20,193 nt of DNA from a virus, in the IMG/VR virus record IMGVR_UViG_3300043570_002639, positions 1 through 20,193 of that record. One strand, given 5' to 3'. Below, piece by piece: positions 12,532 to 20,193 of this stretch. The notes under the pieces were generated by a model that saw only the letters and a list, made by a program, of their open reading frames with translations, ran no database searches and had not been told where the DNA came from. Numbering within the stretch: position 1 is the stretch's first letter; every line of letters begins with the position of its first letter. A program made the translations under genes and the position numbers.

Positions 12532-13931
12532 ACCTTCCATCCTGTAAATTTGTCTGATTTCTTGAACTTGTTATTGAAACGTTGTTCATCATTATCTGGT
12601 GGACTCTGCGGATTACTATCCGACAACTGAGGCTGTTCCGACTTCGGAATATCATACAACTTCATCTTGGCTCGATTGATTCCAAGCACAAACTTACGAT
12701 TAGCCACCGTGTCGTTGTACCGATTCTTTAACTGCTTAACCATGATCTGATTGATTTCATCTAGGCGTTCTGTGGCAATCAAGGCAATCATGAAGTCAGC
12801 AGTAGCAGGAAGACCAAACGATTCACTCGTATCTTCCAAACCAAAATCTGAATTACCAAACCCAACACGATTAACCTGTGTGGCTGACCAGATAGGAACG
12901 TTTCGTTCTGTGGCTAATCCTCGTAGTTCTTCTGCAATGGCTTTGATGTAGGTGTATGAGTTTACATTCGTACCCTGCTTCATTCTAGAGGATGCACAGA
13001 TATTTAAATAATCTATAAAAATTACATCAGGCTTGAACTTCTTCTTGAGCCACAACTCATCCAACAGCACACGGAAATGATTCACACTGGAACTTGCAGT
13101 AGGATACTCTTTAATAATAAGTTTACCCTTGACTGTTTGCTTCATGTTATTGATTCTTTTGTCGTAGACTTCTTTGCTGAGATCACGCAGGGAATCAAGT
13201 GTGGTATCCAACAGATTTGCGTCGATGCGCTCTGCAATTCTTTCTTCTGCCATTTCACAAGTAATATAGAGAACGTTCTTGCCCTGCGAGATACAGTTAG
13301 CCGCATGATGACACAAGAACAAAGACTTACCTACTCCAGTTCCAGCCATAACAATATTAAGAGTCTTGTTTGGTGTACCACCCGCAGTAATCGTGTTCAA
13401 GTACTCTAGGTCAAACAGAACTCGTTGCTCTACCTTGTGATAGAAATCGTATCGAAGTTCCGTATCCTCTAGGTAATCGTGTCCGATATGAGTATCAAAA
13501 GACACAGACAAAGCCTTGCTCAAGATGTCAGGAATAGCCGTTTTGGTTTTATCCTTGCTCTTACCGTCAATGATGTGAATAGATTCCATGATGCCGTTGT
13601 AGAGAGCCTTTTCTTTACAAAACTTCTCGGTTTCTTCCACCAACCAATCAATGTTGTGCTTATCCGCTTCTTCTTTCTGAAACGACTCTAGCATCTCAAT
13701 GCAGATATCGTAATCTGCCTGACTGATACCCTTATGCTTTTCTAGACAGATACTGATTGCCTCTTTTGAAGGACAACCGTTATACTGAATAACAAAGTCA
13801 TGAATGCAGGTATACAACATCTGCACTGAGTTTCGATGAAAGTATTCCAAACTAATGAATGGAATAACTTTCTTGTAGAAGTCTTCTCGAAAGAGAAGTC
13901 CTTCTAAAAGGACATGCTCAAAATCTTTCAT
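12528..13931 (-). CDS. 41: Replicative DnaB-family helicase (T4 gp41-like)
   Basis: The 467-residue protein is a hexameric 5'-3' helicase of the RecA-like SF4 family. The N-terminal helical domain (about 1-145) precedes the motor: Walker A AGTGVGKS (196-203), catalytic Glu in ITCEM (E226), Walker B VIFIDYLN with D307, and the ATQVNRVGFG segment. Length is close to T4 gp41 (475). The C-terminus is polar (SEQPQLSDSNPQSPPDN) and ends KKSDKFTGWKV. It starts three bases after the uvsX stop with no clear Shine-Dalgarno site, suggesting coupled translation, and is joined by ATGA to the primase, its functional partner in the primosome. Confidence 0.92.
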   Translation of the reverse strand: MKDFEHVLLEGLLFREDFYKKVIPFISLEYFHRNSVQMLYTCIHDFVIQYNGCPSKEAISICLEKHKGISQADYDICIEMLESFQKEEADKHNIDWLVEETEKFCKEKALYNGIMESIHIIDGKSKDKTKTAIPDILSKALSVSFDTHIGHDYLEDTELRYDFYHKVEQRVLFDLEYLNTITAGGTPNKTLNIVMAGTGVGKSLFLCHHAANCISQGKNVLYITCEMAEERIAERIDANLLDTTLDSLRDLSKEVYDKRINNMKQTVKGKLIIKEYPTASSSVNHFRVLLDELWLKKKFKPDVIFIDYLNICASSRMKQGTNVNSYTYIKAIAEELRGLATERNVPIWSATQVNRVGFGNSDFGLEDTSESFGLPATADFMIALIATERLDEINQIMVKQLKNRYNDTVANRKFVLGINRAKMKLYDIPKSEQPQLSDSNPQSPPDNDEQRFNNKFKKSDKFTGWKV

Positions 13932-13934
13932 ATT

Positions 13935-14951
13935 TTATTGACCGTATTTAAATTCTTTTGCTGCTGCAAGTTCTAGTTGCGTCATTACGTCTGGGGTAAA
14001 AAACTTTTCTGGATCATCGTTAATGGTCTTCTCGAAAGTCTTGTCTCCGTTAGGAAGTTCAATGCGAGTTGAGACCTTCTTAAATATACCATGCTTTAGA
14101 GCTAAGTCAAGTAATCCGTAATAAAGATTTAAGCCGCTGTCGTAATTTAGTCGAACATCAACCATTTGATTCTCTTTGGTTAGGCGACTCTTGTATAACT
14201 TGCAGTGAATAATGTTGCCAATAACCTGACCTTCCGAATCCTTGTCCTTCTTCTTTGACAAGAATACAATGGTGGATGCAGCGTACTTGAGACCTGAACC
14301 TCCGCCCATTTCCTTCATTGGAACATAGGATCCAATAACATCATAGGTATGGTTAGTCATAATAAGAGGAATTCCTGCCTTACCCAACTTCAGAGTAAGC
14401 ACACGGAATGTACTCTTAATAACTTGAGCACGAGTCATGTCTCGGACTTCCTTGCCTTCTGTTGTGTCGTTGATTTCCTTGCTTGTAGACAACATTCCCA
14501 GAGAGTCAAGCACAACCATCATAGGCTTTCGCTTGGCGATATCTTGCTCTAGGTACTTGTCTGCAATAGTAATGAGTTGCTTGCGAAACTCTTCCACAGT
14601 CGCTACAGGAAAGATAGCCACACGCTTAGAGTCAATACCACGACTGATAAACATATCTGAAGTCACGGCTTGTTCTGTGTCAAAGTAAAGAACCACAGCA
14701 TCTTTATTGTTCTCTAGGAATCGCTTCACCATGCCGATAGCAAAGTAGGTCTTGCCTGTGGCAGACTCGCCAGCCAAAGCAATGATCTTATTGTTGGGGA
14801 TTCCGCCATAGAGGGAACCGCTCACCAAAGCATTAAATGCGTAACTGCCTGTATCAATAAAACCCTTAACATCACTGCCGTCAATACCATCTTCCACTGT
14901 GCAAGCGTATTCATTACCTGAATTTTTAATAATATCATTCAAAAAGCTCAT
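13935..14951 (-). CDS. uvsX: UvsX/RecA-like recombinase
   Basis: The 338-residue ATPase should coat single-stranded DNA and drive strand exchange for recombination-dependent replication and repair, as T4 UvsX does. Seen directly: Walker A GESATGKT (61-68), YFDTEQAV (89-96) with the catalytic Glu, Walker B MMVVLDS (144-150), and a loop [13 protein letters not shown] (214-226) in the place of the DNA-binding loop L2. It is shorter than T4 UvsX (about 390). AAAGG stands six bases before the ATG. Its ATG overlaps the stop of a tiny upstream membrane-peptide gene, and the helicase follows three bases after its stop. No loader (UvsY) or single-stranded-DNA-binding gene is in the window. Confidence 0.93.
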   Translation of the reverse strand: MSFLNDIIKNSGNEYACTVEDGIDGSDVKGFIDTGSYAFNALVSGSLYGGIPNNKIIALAGESATGKTYFAIGMVKRFLENNKDAVVLYFDTEQAVTSDMFISRGIDSKRVAIFPVATVEEFRKQLITIADKYLEQDIAKRKPMMVVLDSLGMLSTSKEINDTTEGKEVRDMTRAQVIKSTFRVLTLKLGKAGIPLIMTNHTYDVIGSYVPMKEMGGGSGLKYAASTIVFLSKKKDKDSEGQVIGNIIHCKLYKSRLTKENQMVDVRLNYDSGLNLYYGLLDLALKHGIFKKVSTRIELPNGDKTFEKTINDDPEKFFTPDVMTQLELAAAKEFKYGQ

Positions 14952-15058
14952 TTTTTTCCTTTACTTTTATTTTTAAATTCTTCAACCGTTTCACAAAAAC
15001 CAACAATAGTCAAACAGACAAATAATACAAAAAGAATTGTTACACAAATAAATTCCAT
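14948..15058 (-). CDS. 36-residue single-helix membrane peptide between polymerase and uvsX
   Basis: A short frame on the minus strand reads ATG at 15056-15058 to TGA at 14948-14950. The product begins [20 protein letters not shown], a continuous hydrophobic helix (about 3-21), then CETVEEFKN and the basic end KSKGKK, the layout of a small N-out/C-in or hairpin-free membrane peptide. It starts five bases after the polymerase stop and its own stop overlaps the uvsX ATG (ATGA), so it fills exactly the only gap of more than 25 bases inside this operon. There is no clear ribosome site, so reinitiation after the polymerase is likely. No homologue is recognised; the tight junctions are the main support. 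Confidence 0.55.
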   Translation of the reverse strand: MEFICVTILFVLFVCLTIVGFCETVEEFKNKSKGKK

Positions 15059-15063
15059 CGTTA

Positions 15064-17637
15064 TCATTCGAAACAACTCTCCAAGGTACTAATTTTCTCT
15101 ACACTCCATTGTATCACATCTAGAATCCTTGTCAAGGGATCTTTGAAAGATTTCTCAAATTGTAGGTCTCGATTCACATACTTATCTAGGTGGAGTTCTT
15201 TGGGAATGTGTTGCATAAATGCAATTACTTGTTCTTTTCCGCTCACTATAGAGAACGGATTAGGTTCCTTCAAGTAAATAAATTTAATTTTATCTGCCTC
15301 AGCAATTTTTCTATATTTCTTCTCTAGATTATTCTTTTCCAAATAATCATTAAATAATAGGGATGCCTTCACCGCAATAGGAGTTCCCTTCTTATACACT
15401 GCCGTAGTACATTCGTATCGATCTAGACCAGACACGCTACGAGGAAACGCAATATCCTGTATGGAAGCCTTATTAAATTTATTCCTGAAATCTTCTGCAA
15501 ATTCTTGAACGTCAAATTCCGTCTTATTCATAACAATACTAATAGCAGTCTTCAGTGCTGTACGCACCATTAGTGGTGTAGAACTCCTTGCCGTCTCAAT
15601 ACCAACAATCTTGAGTTCAGGAATCTTTAATAATACTCCGTCTTCGCCCATGATATTGTTCAGCATGTATCGTTTCTTGGCAGTCCAAATACCTTTGGTG
15701 GAAATAGACTCTCGCTTCATGTGCATCTTTTGCTTGTAGGCATTCATGGTATTGGCGAGTTCTTGATACTTGGCTTCAATATAAGGTTCAATCTTGTCTT
15801 CACAAATCTTTTGTATTACTTCAGCAATTCGTTCTTGAGACGGCATCTTGCCACCAAACACCTTCTGGACCACTTTGTCAAGACACAGGTAGATGGAATC
15901 GGTATCTGATGCTGCCACATAGTCTTTTCCTGTGGTACCAACCATTTTGTTGACAAACTCGTTCAGGGCTTTCTCGATCCAACGAATACTTAACTGCCCA
16001 GAAATGGTGATTGCTTCTGCGATATCTAGATCGTAGTAGCGGAACCATCGGTTTCCAATGGCACCGTAAGCGGAATTAAGTTGAATCTTGCGACACAACT
16101 GAAAATTATTATACTTGGAGATCTTGTACTCTAGAAGTTCTCGTTCCTTCTTGGTTGCCGTACTAGGCAGATTTTTAAGTTCTGCCTTGCAGTCCAACAT
16201 CTTTTCCTTGTACATCTTTCGCTCTGAATACATGGTTTCCATCAGTTCAGGAAGAAAGCCTTGCTTCTCTCTTTTGAAATAGATGCCGTTAGAAGTAATG
16301 GCAATGTTATTTTCTTTGGCAAATTTCTGGTGATCTTCTAGACGAATAAAATTTGTTTGTGCATCATAGGATTCTGGGTGCAAAATGTCTTCAGGCTTCA
16401 GGGTATTTCGTTTACCCATCTTGTGCTTGGTTTCTGGAGACATATTATAATTAATAATTAAGTGAGGATACAGACTGTCCAAATCGAATGCCACAACCCA
16501 TTCATGCAAGCCCACCATAGGTTCTTTAACATACGCTCCCTGAAACTGAGTGTCTTGTTCTTCTCCTGAAACCTTTAGAGGAATTGCAATCTTTTTATCG
16601 TTCAGATGGTGGTAGATAATAGAATCCCAAGTCTTAACCTGAGAAAAGATGTCCATGAAATTAACCTTGGCGTTATATGCCATAGCCACAACCAGTTCCA
16701 TTAATTTCAACTTCTTGTCGAGTCGCTGCACCAGCACAACGTCTTGATTGTTGTACTCCATGAACTTCTGCCAGTCCTTGGTGTAGAAGTCCTTGATGCC
16801 GTCATACTCTTCGTAATTAGTCTTGGCTTCTCCCAGTTCCACGCTGGCAATATTGTTCAGGCTGTACGACTCCTGATTCGTGTACGTAAATTTAATGTAC
16901 AACTCATAGTAATCCATGGTGGCAACACCAACCAAGTCGTATACGTTATGATCCTTGCCCTTACGATTAATTATTCGGTCACGCACTTGACGAAACGGAG
17001 ACAATCGCTTTGCAGTCTTTTGGTCTATGATCTTGGCAATGCGACCATAGAGATACGGAATATCAAAGAACCGAATGTTCCAGCCAGTCACAATGTCAGG
17101 ATAATTCTGTTCCCAGTACTCCACAAAACTTTCAAGCATGTCTTGCTCGTCCCCAAACACATGACATTCCACATCAGGAATACTGAAGTCGTGAATGGCA
17201 AACGAATGACGAACACCGTCCATCTCCACGGTAATGGCACTCACTCGCTCATTGTATTCGGTTAGAGAAGGAAATCCGTCTTCACATTCCGTTTCAATGT
17301 CTAGAAATGCAACACGCAGGTCTGCATAATTATAAGGAATTTCTCCAGAGTATCGTTCCGCAATATACTGGGCAACATAATCTTCGTTGCCGTATATCTG
17401 AAAGTTCTCAACATTTTCGTATGTGGTAAACATCTCTCTACAGTCAGACACATCTCCAGGTTTATACGCTTCAAGCGGAATTCCTTCTAGTGTATGCCAC
17501 TCTACGTCACGCTTCAGGGAAGGTGTGAATAGTGTAGGCTGGAATCGAATAGTTCTTGTGCTTCGCTTTCCGTTACAGTAATAGATTTCTTTAATGTCGT
17601 TTCCGACAAGATGAACTGAGGTATAGAATTCACTCAT
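15064..17637 (-). CDS. 43: Family B DNA polymerase (T4 gp43-like) with proofreading exonuclease
   Basis: The 857-residue replicative polymerase is slightly shorter than T4 gp43 (898). The 3'-5' exonuclease motifs are complete: D113/E115 in FLDIETE, GWNIRFFDIPY (185-195) and YNNQDV with D299. Polymerase motifs follow: FDLDSLYP with D385 (motif A), KIQLNSAYGAIGNR (517-530, motif B) and ASDTDSIY with D578 and D580 (motif C). The thumb part includes TKGIWTAKKRY. The C-terminus ends STLESCFE, in the position where related polymerases carry a clamp-binding tail. The ATG overlaps the stop of the upstream DUF1599-like gene (ATGA at 17634-17637), tying it to the sigma70-like promoter ahead of that gene. 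No intein or split is seen. Confidence 0.95.
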   Translation of the reverse strand: MSEFYTSVHLVGNDIKEIYYCNGKRSTRTIRFQPTLFTPSLKRDVEWHTLEGIPLEAYKPGDVSDCREMFTTYENVENFQIYGNEDYVAQYIAERYSGEIPYNYADLRVAFLDIETECEDGFPSLTEYNERVSAITVEMDGVRHSFAIHDFSIPDVECHVFGDEQDMLESFVEYWEQNYPDIVTGWNIRFFDIPYLYGRIAKIIDQKTAKRLSPFRQVRDRIINRKGKDHNVYDLVGVATMDYYELYIKFTYTNQESYSLNNIASVELGEAKTNYEEYDGIKDFYTKDWQKFMEYNNQDVVLVQRLDKKLKLMELVVAMAYNAKVNFMDIFSQVKTWDSIIYHHLNDKKIAIPLKVSGEEQDTQFQGAYVKEPMVGLHEWVVAFDLDSLYPHLIINYNMSPETKHKMGKRNTLKPEDILHPESYDAQTNFIRLEDHQKFAKENNIAITSNGIYFKREKQGFLPELMETMYSERKMYKEKMLDCKAELKNLPSTATKKERELLEYKISKYNNFQLCRKIQLNSAYGAIGNRWFRYYDLDIAEAITISGQLSIRWIEKALNEFVNKMVGTTGKDYVAASDTDSIYLCLDKVVQKVFGGKMPSQERIAEVIQKICEDKIEPYIEAKYQELANTMNAYKQKMHMKRESISTKGIWTAKKRYMLNNIMGEDGVLLKIPELKIVGIETARSSTPLMVRTALKTAISIVMNKTEFDVQEFAEDFRNKFNKASIQDIAFPRSVSGLDRYECTTAVYKKGTPIAVKASLLFNDYLEKNNLEKKYRKIAEADKIKFIYLKEPNPFSIVSGKEQVIAFMQHIPKELHLDKYVNRDLQFEKSFKDPLTRILDVIQWSVEKISTLESCFE

Positions 17638-18113
17638 TTATAAATGGTGGTTGGAAGGCGTACATCTCCGAACATAGTGGCATTATCATTAATACTTTTT
17701 TCAATTTCCATTTGATATTCTCGGTTAAATTTCTTTACTGCTTCGTTTAATAATTCTTGAGGCACTAATTGTGTGGAATTATACTCTGCATTTGATTTAT
17801 TTGTCTTGTCTTGCAGGTAGGCATAGAACAGAACCATGTAATTAATCACATCAATAATTGTATCTTCAAATGATTCATTTTCCACTGCAAGTTTACCGCT
17901 TTCTGCAAAAGAAGAAAGACGACTCAATTTATCTGTGATTCGCACCAACATTCCAAGTTCTGTTGAGCAGATACCCATAGACTCGACACGAGTAAAGTTT
18001 GCGAAGGGTTCTGTGCCTCCACGACCAGCATAGTCACGATTTTTCTTGTCCATCAGTTCACGAGCACGGCGAGTAAGGTTTTCATGGATATTGAGTAGAT
18101 CTTCACGATTCAT
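17634..18113 (-). CDS. DUF1599/Nmad1-type MazG-like nucleotide-binding protein
   Basis: The 159-residue helical protein carries KKNRDYAGRGGTEPFANF (23-40), LVRITDKLSRL (56-66) and ENESFEDTIIDVINY (78-92). This pattern of KN-x-DY, R-x-x-DK-x-x-R and E-x-x-ED-x-x-x-D is that of the DUF1599 family (nucleotide modification associated domain 1), related to all-alpha MazG-type nucleotide pyrophosphohydrolases. The acidic residues E80, E83, D84 and D88 would bind metal. A nucleotide-related task such as removing unwanted dNTPs is inferred from family and position. It is the first gene of the replication operon, with Shine-Dalgarno AAAGGA (18121-18126) seven bases from the ATG and a sigma70-like promoter about 40 bases further upstream. 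Its stop overlaps the polymerase start. Confidence 0.8.
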   Translation of the reverse strand: MNREDLLNIHENLTRRARELMDKKNRDYAGRGGTEPFANFTRVESMGICSTELGMLVRITDKLSRLSSFAESGKLAVENESFEDTIIDVINYMVLFYAYLQDKTNKSNAEYNSTQLVPQELLNEAVKKFNREYQMEIEKSINDNATMFGDVRLPTTIYK

Positions 18114-18158
18114 AGTATTTTCCTTTGGTTGGTTTAATGTCTAGCAAACACTAAATCA

Positions 18159-18186
18159 AATATACCCTAGGAAAAGGCAAAGTCAA
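18159..18186 (-). promoter_or_regulatory. Sigma70-like (early) promoter for the replication operon
   Basis: On the minus strand TTGACT (18181-18186) and TATATT (18159-18164) are separated by 16 bases, giving close matches to both sigma70 elements. The predicted start near 18152 leaves a leader of about 38 bases including the AAAGGA ribosome site. It begins directly after the upstream small gene ends at 18194, and no TAAATA late box is placed for this gene, consistent with host-polymerase early transcription. Confidence 0.7.
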
Positions 18187-18193
18187 GTAAAAA

Positions 18194-18454
18194 TTATTGA
18201 GAATTTGACCAAGTTTCACCGTCATCAGCAGCGGTTTCAAACAGTGTTAAATCCACACCTGATGCTTGAATATGTGGCATCGCAAGCATGATGCGAATAT
18301 GTCCAGTTTGTCGCCCCATAATAGCAATAGGCGATTCGGGATTGATAATATTCACAGGATAGTTTCCTGCAATAATGATCCGAATCAGATCCGACACATC
18401 CTGCAATCCTTGAATGTGTTCTGCTGTATCTTCTGGTGTATATTCTGTACTCAT
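18194..18454 (-). CDS. Small unknown protein downstream of the tail fibre
   Basis: The 86-residue product is not recognised. It has a helical, acidic start (TPEDTAEHIQGLQDVSDLIRI), a short hydrophobic turn-rich middle (NYPVNIINPESPIAIMGRQ) and a likely beta part (HIRIMLAMP), ending acidic (AADDGETWSNSQ). No membrane segment or Cys. It begins 12 bases after the tail-fibre stop, with a CTAAATAC box overlapping that stop nine bases from the ATG and no Shine-Dalgarno site. Position suggests a fibre-associated or adhesin-related accessory protein, but nothing in the sequence shows it. The sigma70-like promoter of the replication operon starts right after its stop. Confidence 0.65.
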   Translation of the reverse strand: MSTEYTPEDTAEHIQGLQDVSDLIRIIIAGNYPVNIINPESPIAIMGRQTGHIRIMLAMPHIQASGVDLTLFETAADDGETWSNSQ

Positions 18455-18462
18455 AATATTAT

Positions 18463-18470
18463 GTATTTAG
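18463..18470 (-). promoter_or_regulatory. T4-late-type promoter box CTAAATAC before the 86-residue gene
   Basis: Overlaps the TAA of the tail-fibre gene; the TAAATA core ends nine bases before the ATG (18452-18454). There is no Shine-Dalgarno site between, so a transcript from here would have a leader of about four bases. Confidence 0.45.
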
Positions 18471-20193
18471 TAAGACGGATACCATTTTGTGGTAGTTGCA
18501 TCATAAGTCATAATCAAAGCCTTGCTGACAACTGCTGTGCTTGCCAGAGCAATATTTCCAGCGGCTGTTGTTGTGAATAGACCAGTTGGTATCAGTGTGA
18601 TTTGACCGCCAGTGGTTGCGATTGTAGACGGAGCCGTAATTGTGGCTACGGCTGCGGTTCCACTAATAAACACAATTGAAGTTGTTGGAGCAATCGTTGC
18701 TGCGCTTGCAATGGTTGGTGCAACCTGACCAGTTGACGCAACTCCAAAGATGCGATTGCCGAGTGTGGTACTGGTTCCAATAACGGTTGTGTTGGAACCA
18801 AGACCTAGAGCGTCAATGCTTCCGATTACAACTTCCTTAGTTACGCTGTCTCCGCTTGCTCTTGATTGGTAACCAATATAGATATTGCTGTCTCCAGAAA
18901 GAGTGTGATCAACATTGGACGCAGTTTTATATCTTCCAGCACTATGACCAATTCCTGTATTTTGTGCGCCATTTGTGATGTTTCGTAGTGCAGCAGTTCC
19001 AACCCCAGTATTACTATTTGTTGATGTAATTGCATATAAACTTTCTAGTCCACACGCTGTATTTTGTGAGCCAGATGTTAAACCATACAAGGCATTAATT
19101 CCAAATGCCGAATTATAAGTTCCACTAATAACGCTTACCATTGAGTTGTAACCCAACGACGAATTTCCTTGACCAGTTCCAGCAGCATTTCCAAATTGAG
19201 ATTGGTATCCAACGGCGGTACATGTCAGTGCTGTTGTTGCTCTGTACATTGCACTTGTTCCAATAGCAACATTTCCGTTTCCACTTGTAGACTTGGCTTG
19301 TAACGCATCTTTTCCAATGGCAACATTGTCGCTGACCGTAGTAGCTACCTTTAAAGCATTTGTACCAAACGCAAAGTTGTTGGAGCCTGTCGTGATTGCG
19401 CTGGCAGCATCTGATCCGATTGCCGCATTGTTGATGCCTGTGGTGAGTGCATCAAGCGTAAACTTTCCAATAGAAATATTATTATCTCCCTTGTTTAACA
19501 AGAGAGCATTATGTCCAACTGCAATACAATCAGAAGTTGTGACACCTGCACCTAATGCATCTGTTCCGATAGCAATATTTCGTGAGCCTATGGTGACTGC
19601 ATCACCTGCCGCAGATCCCAGAAAAATATTGTTTGCTCCAGTTGTTCCTGCCGTTCCAGCACCTGCACCAAGCACCGTGTTTGTTGCCACACTGCCTCCA
19701 CCACGACCAACACGAACACCATTGATGGCTATATCCGCAGCAAATGTTGCGCCACCTGCTGCATTAAATAATATATTATTTGCACTAGTGTCTGTGTTCG
19801 CAACAGTAAAAACTATCGGTGCAGCTCCAAGACCGTCCCATTCCAACACTGCGCCACCACTGCTTACCGTGACTGTGCTTCCAAACGTTCCTGTTCCTGA
19901 GATGTTTACTAAACTGTTGAGGTTTATTGCAGCAGCAGCAGAAATTGTTACTGCTTCATTAGTATCATCTACAATTATGTAAGTTCCACTACTATCTGTA
20001 GTCCAATCTCCAATATTGGTGATGGATCCTCCGCCGCCGCCGCCAGCATTTGCATTTATATAAAGAGTTCCTGCACTTCCAGCACCAGCAAGAGGCACAA
20101 CGCTATCTGTGAGAACGCCTGCACTTGCAGTCAACTGTTTACTGAATGCACCTGTTGTGCCAGAGAAGTTACCGCTGAATGTGACACCACCTG
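18467..20193 (-). CDS. Tail fibre/adhesin with bead-like 17-residue repeats (5' truncated by window edge)
   Basis: The frame is open to the right edge of the window; a TTG at 20132-20134 is not the true start, because upstream codons continue in frame as GVTFSGNFSGTTGAFSKQ. The visible 575 or so residues are Gly/Ala/Ser/Thr/Asn-rich. An N-terminal part with a Gly run (GGGGGG) and beta segments leads into sixteen repeats of about 17 residues on the theme NxAIGxxALxxxTTGxx, the pattern of left-handed beta-roll heads in trimeric adhesins (YadA/Hep_Hag type). It ends in a beta-rich C-terminal domain with TGGQITLIPTGLFTT and the terminal TTTKWYPSY, an ending I know from marine phage tail proteins. 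Receptor binding is the likely role. No S74 chaperone domain is present at this end. Confidence 0.85.
   Translation of the reverse strand, partial: GGVTFSGNFSGTTGAFSKQLTASAGVLTDSVVPLAGAGSAGTLYINANAGGGGGGSITNIGDWTTDSSGTYIIVDDTNEAVTISAAAAINLNSLVNISGTGTFGSTVTVSSGGAVLEWDGLGAAPIVFTVANTDTSANNILFNAAGGATFAADIAINGVRVGRGGGSVATNTVLGAGAGTAGTTGANNIFLGSAAGDAVTIGSRNIAIGTDALGAGVTTSDCIAVGHNALLLNKGDNNISIGKFTLDALTTGINNAAIGSDAASAITTGSNNFAFGTNALKVATTVSDNVAIGKDALQAKSTSGNGNVAIGTSAMYRATTALTCTAVGYQSQFGNAAGTGQGNSSLGYNSMVSVISGTYNSAFGINALYGLTSGSQNTACGLESLYAITSTNSNTGVGTAALRNITNGAQNTGIGHSAGRYKTASNVDHTLSGDSNIYIGYQSRASGDSVTKEVVIGSIDALGLGSNTTVIGTSTTLGNRIFGVASTGQVAPTIASAATIAPTTSIVFISGTAAVATITAPSTIATTGGQITLIPTGLFTTTAAGNIALASTAVVSKALIMTYDATTTKWYPSY
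18785..19630 (-). repeat. Sixteen 17-residue (51-base) coding repeats in the tail fibre
   Basis: Starts of the N-x-x-x-G unit fall at regular steps of mostly 17 residues (one 16, one 18, one 19 and one 25), for example NIAIGTDAL, NVAIGKDAL and NTGVGTAAL. DNA identity between units is low, so the repeat is old and kept at protein level. Confidence 0.85.

Noticed and set aside
13944-13951. TTAAATAC on the minus strand upstream of the helicase start
   Set aside because: It falls in the end of uvsX where AAA TAC encodes Lys-Tyr, and the surrounding operon otherwise lacks late boxes; likely a coding coincidence.
16744-17265. A 173-codon open frame on the + strand inside the polymerase gene
   Set aside because: It is antisense to the exonuclease domain motifs, has no ribosome site, and exists because of the codon pattern of the real gene.
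18785-19630. Regular 51-base periodicity that might suggest a CRISPR array or tandem DNA repeat
   Set aside because: Units are poorly conserved as DNA and lie in frame in one gene; the period is a protein repeat.
19293-19982. A 229-codon Ala/Pro-rich frame on the + strand
   Set aside because: Antisense shadow of the tail fibre's Gly/Ala/Thr-rich repeats; composition is explained by the opposite strand.
20132-20134. TTG as the start of the tail-fibre gene
   Set aside because: The reading frame stays open to the window edge with similar composition, so the real start is outside.
1-20193. tRNA genes, insertion sequences, integrase or attachment sites, CRISPR arrays
   Set aside because: I saw no cloverleaf-like sequence, transposase, integrase or repeat-spacer pattern on either strand; coding density leaves almost no room for them.

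Overview
The window looks like part of the genome of an AT-rich, T4-superfamily tailed phage (myovirus type), probably from a marine or other aquatic setting. The evidence is a leftward DNA replication block with family B DNA polymerase (gp43-like), UvsX recombinase, DnaB-like helicase (gp41-like) and primase (gp61-like), followed by nucleotide-metabolism genes. Promoter boxes close to the T4 late consensus TATAAATA also occur. ThyX, a vitamin B12-dependent class II ribonucleotide reductase, a chopped-up small-gene late region and a bead-repeat tail fibre are familiar from uncultured marine T4-like phages. No host can be named from the sequence, and there are no rRNA, tRNA or photosynthesis genes.

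Layout. (1) 1-4965, rightward: the 3' end of an unknown gene, then nine small or medium genes, many joined by ATGA overlaps. They include a probable abundant virion protein, a three-helix holin-like membrane protein, a tiny lipoprotein with a C-terminal membrane helix, and several basic proteins whose N-termini resemble the capsid-targeting peptide of T4 internal proteins. (2) 4949-5506, leftward: a RuvC-like resolvase whose coding sequence contains a perfect hairpin that can terminate the rightward transcript. (3) 5536-8647: two larger rightward virion-type genes (one with an ADP-ribosyltransferase-like N-terminus, one with an EF-hand loop) with a leftward membrane-anchored S1 serine protease between them. 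(4) 18113 down to 8649, leftward: one tight operon of DUF1599/MazG-like protein, DNA polymerase, a 36-residue membrane peptide, UvsX, helicase, primase, an acidic-tailed protein, ThyX and NrdJ. It is preceded by a sigma70-like promoter at 18159-18186. (5) 18194-20193, leftward: a small unknown gene and the 3' part of a tail-fibre gene with sixteen repeats of about 17 residues, running off the window edge.

How it fits together. The leftward operon makes dNTPs (NrdJ, ThyX), primes, unwinds, copies and recombines DNA, and appears to be driven early by host-type RNA polymerase. The rightward genes carry TAAATA late boxes and are probably expressed late. Four of these boxes sit 14-22 bases before a start codon with a normal Shine-Dalgarno site in between. 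Four others sit only 5-9 bases before a start codon with no Shine-Dalgarno site, which would give leaderless or nearly leaderless late messages. The resolvase belongs to this second group, which fits a late role in clearing branched DNA before packaging. The most interesting hypothesis is that the rightward cluster encodes internal head proteins processed by a T4 gp21-like protease and delivered into the host, one of them a possible ADP-ribosyltransferase.
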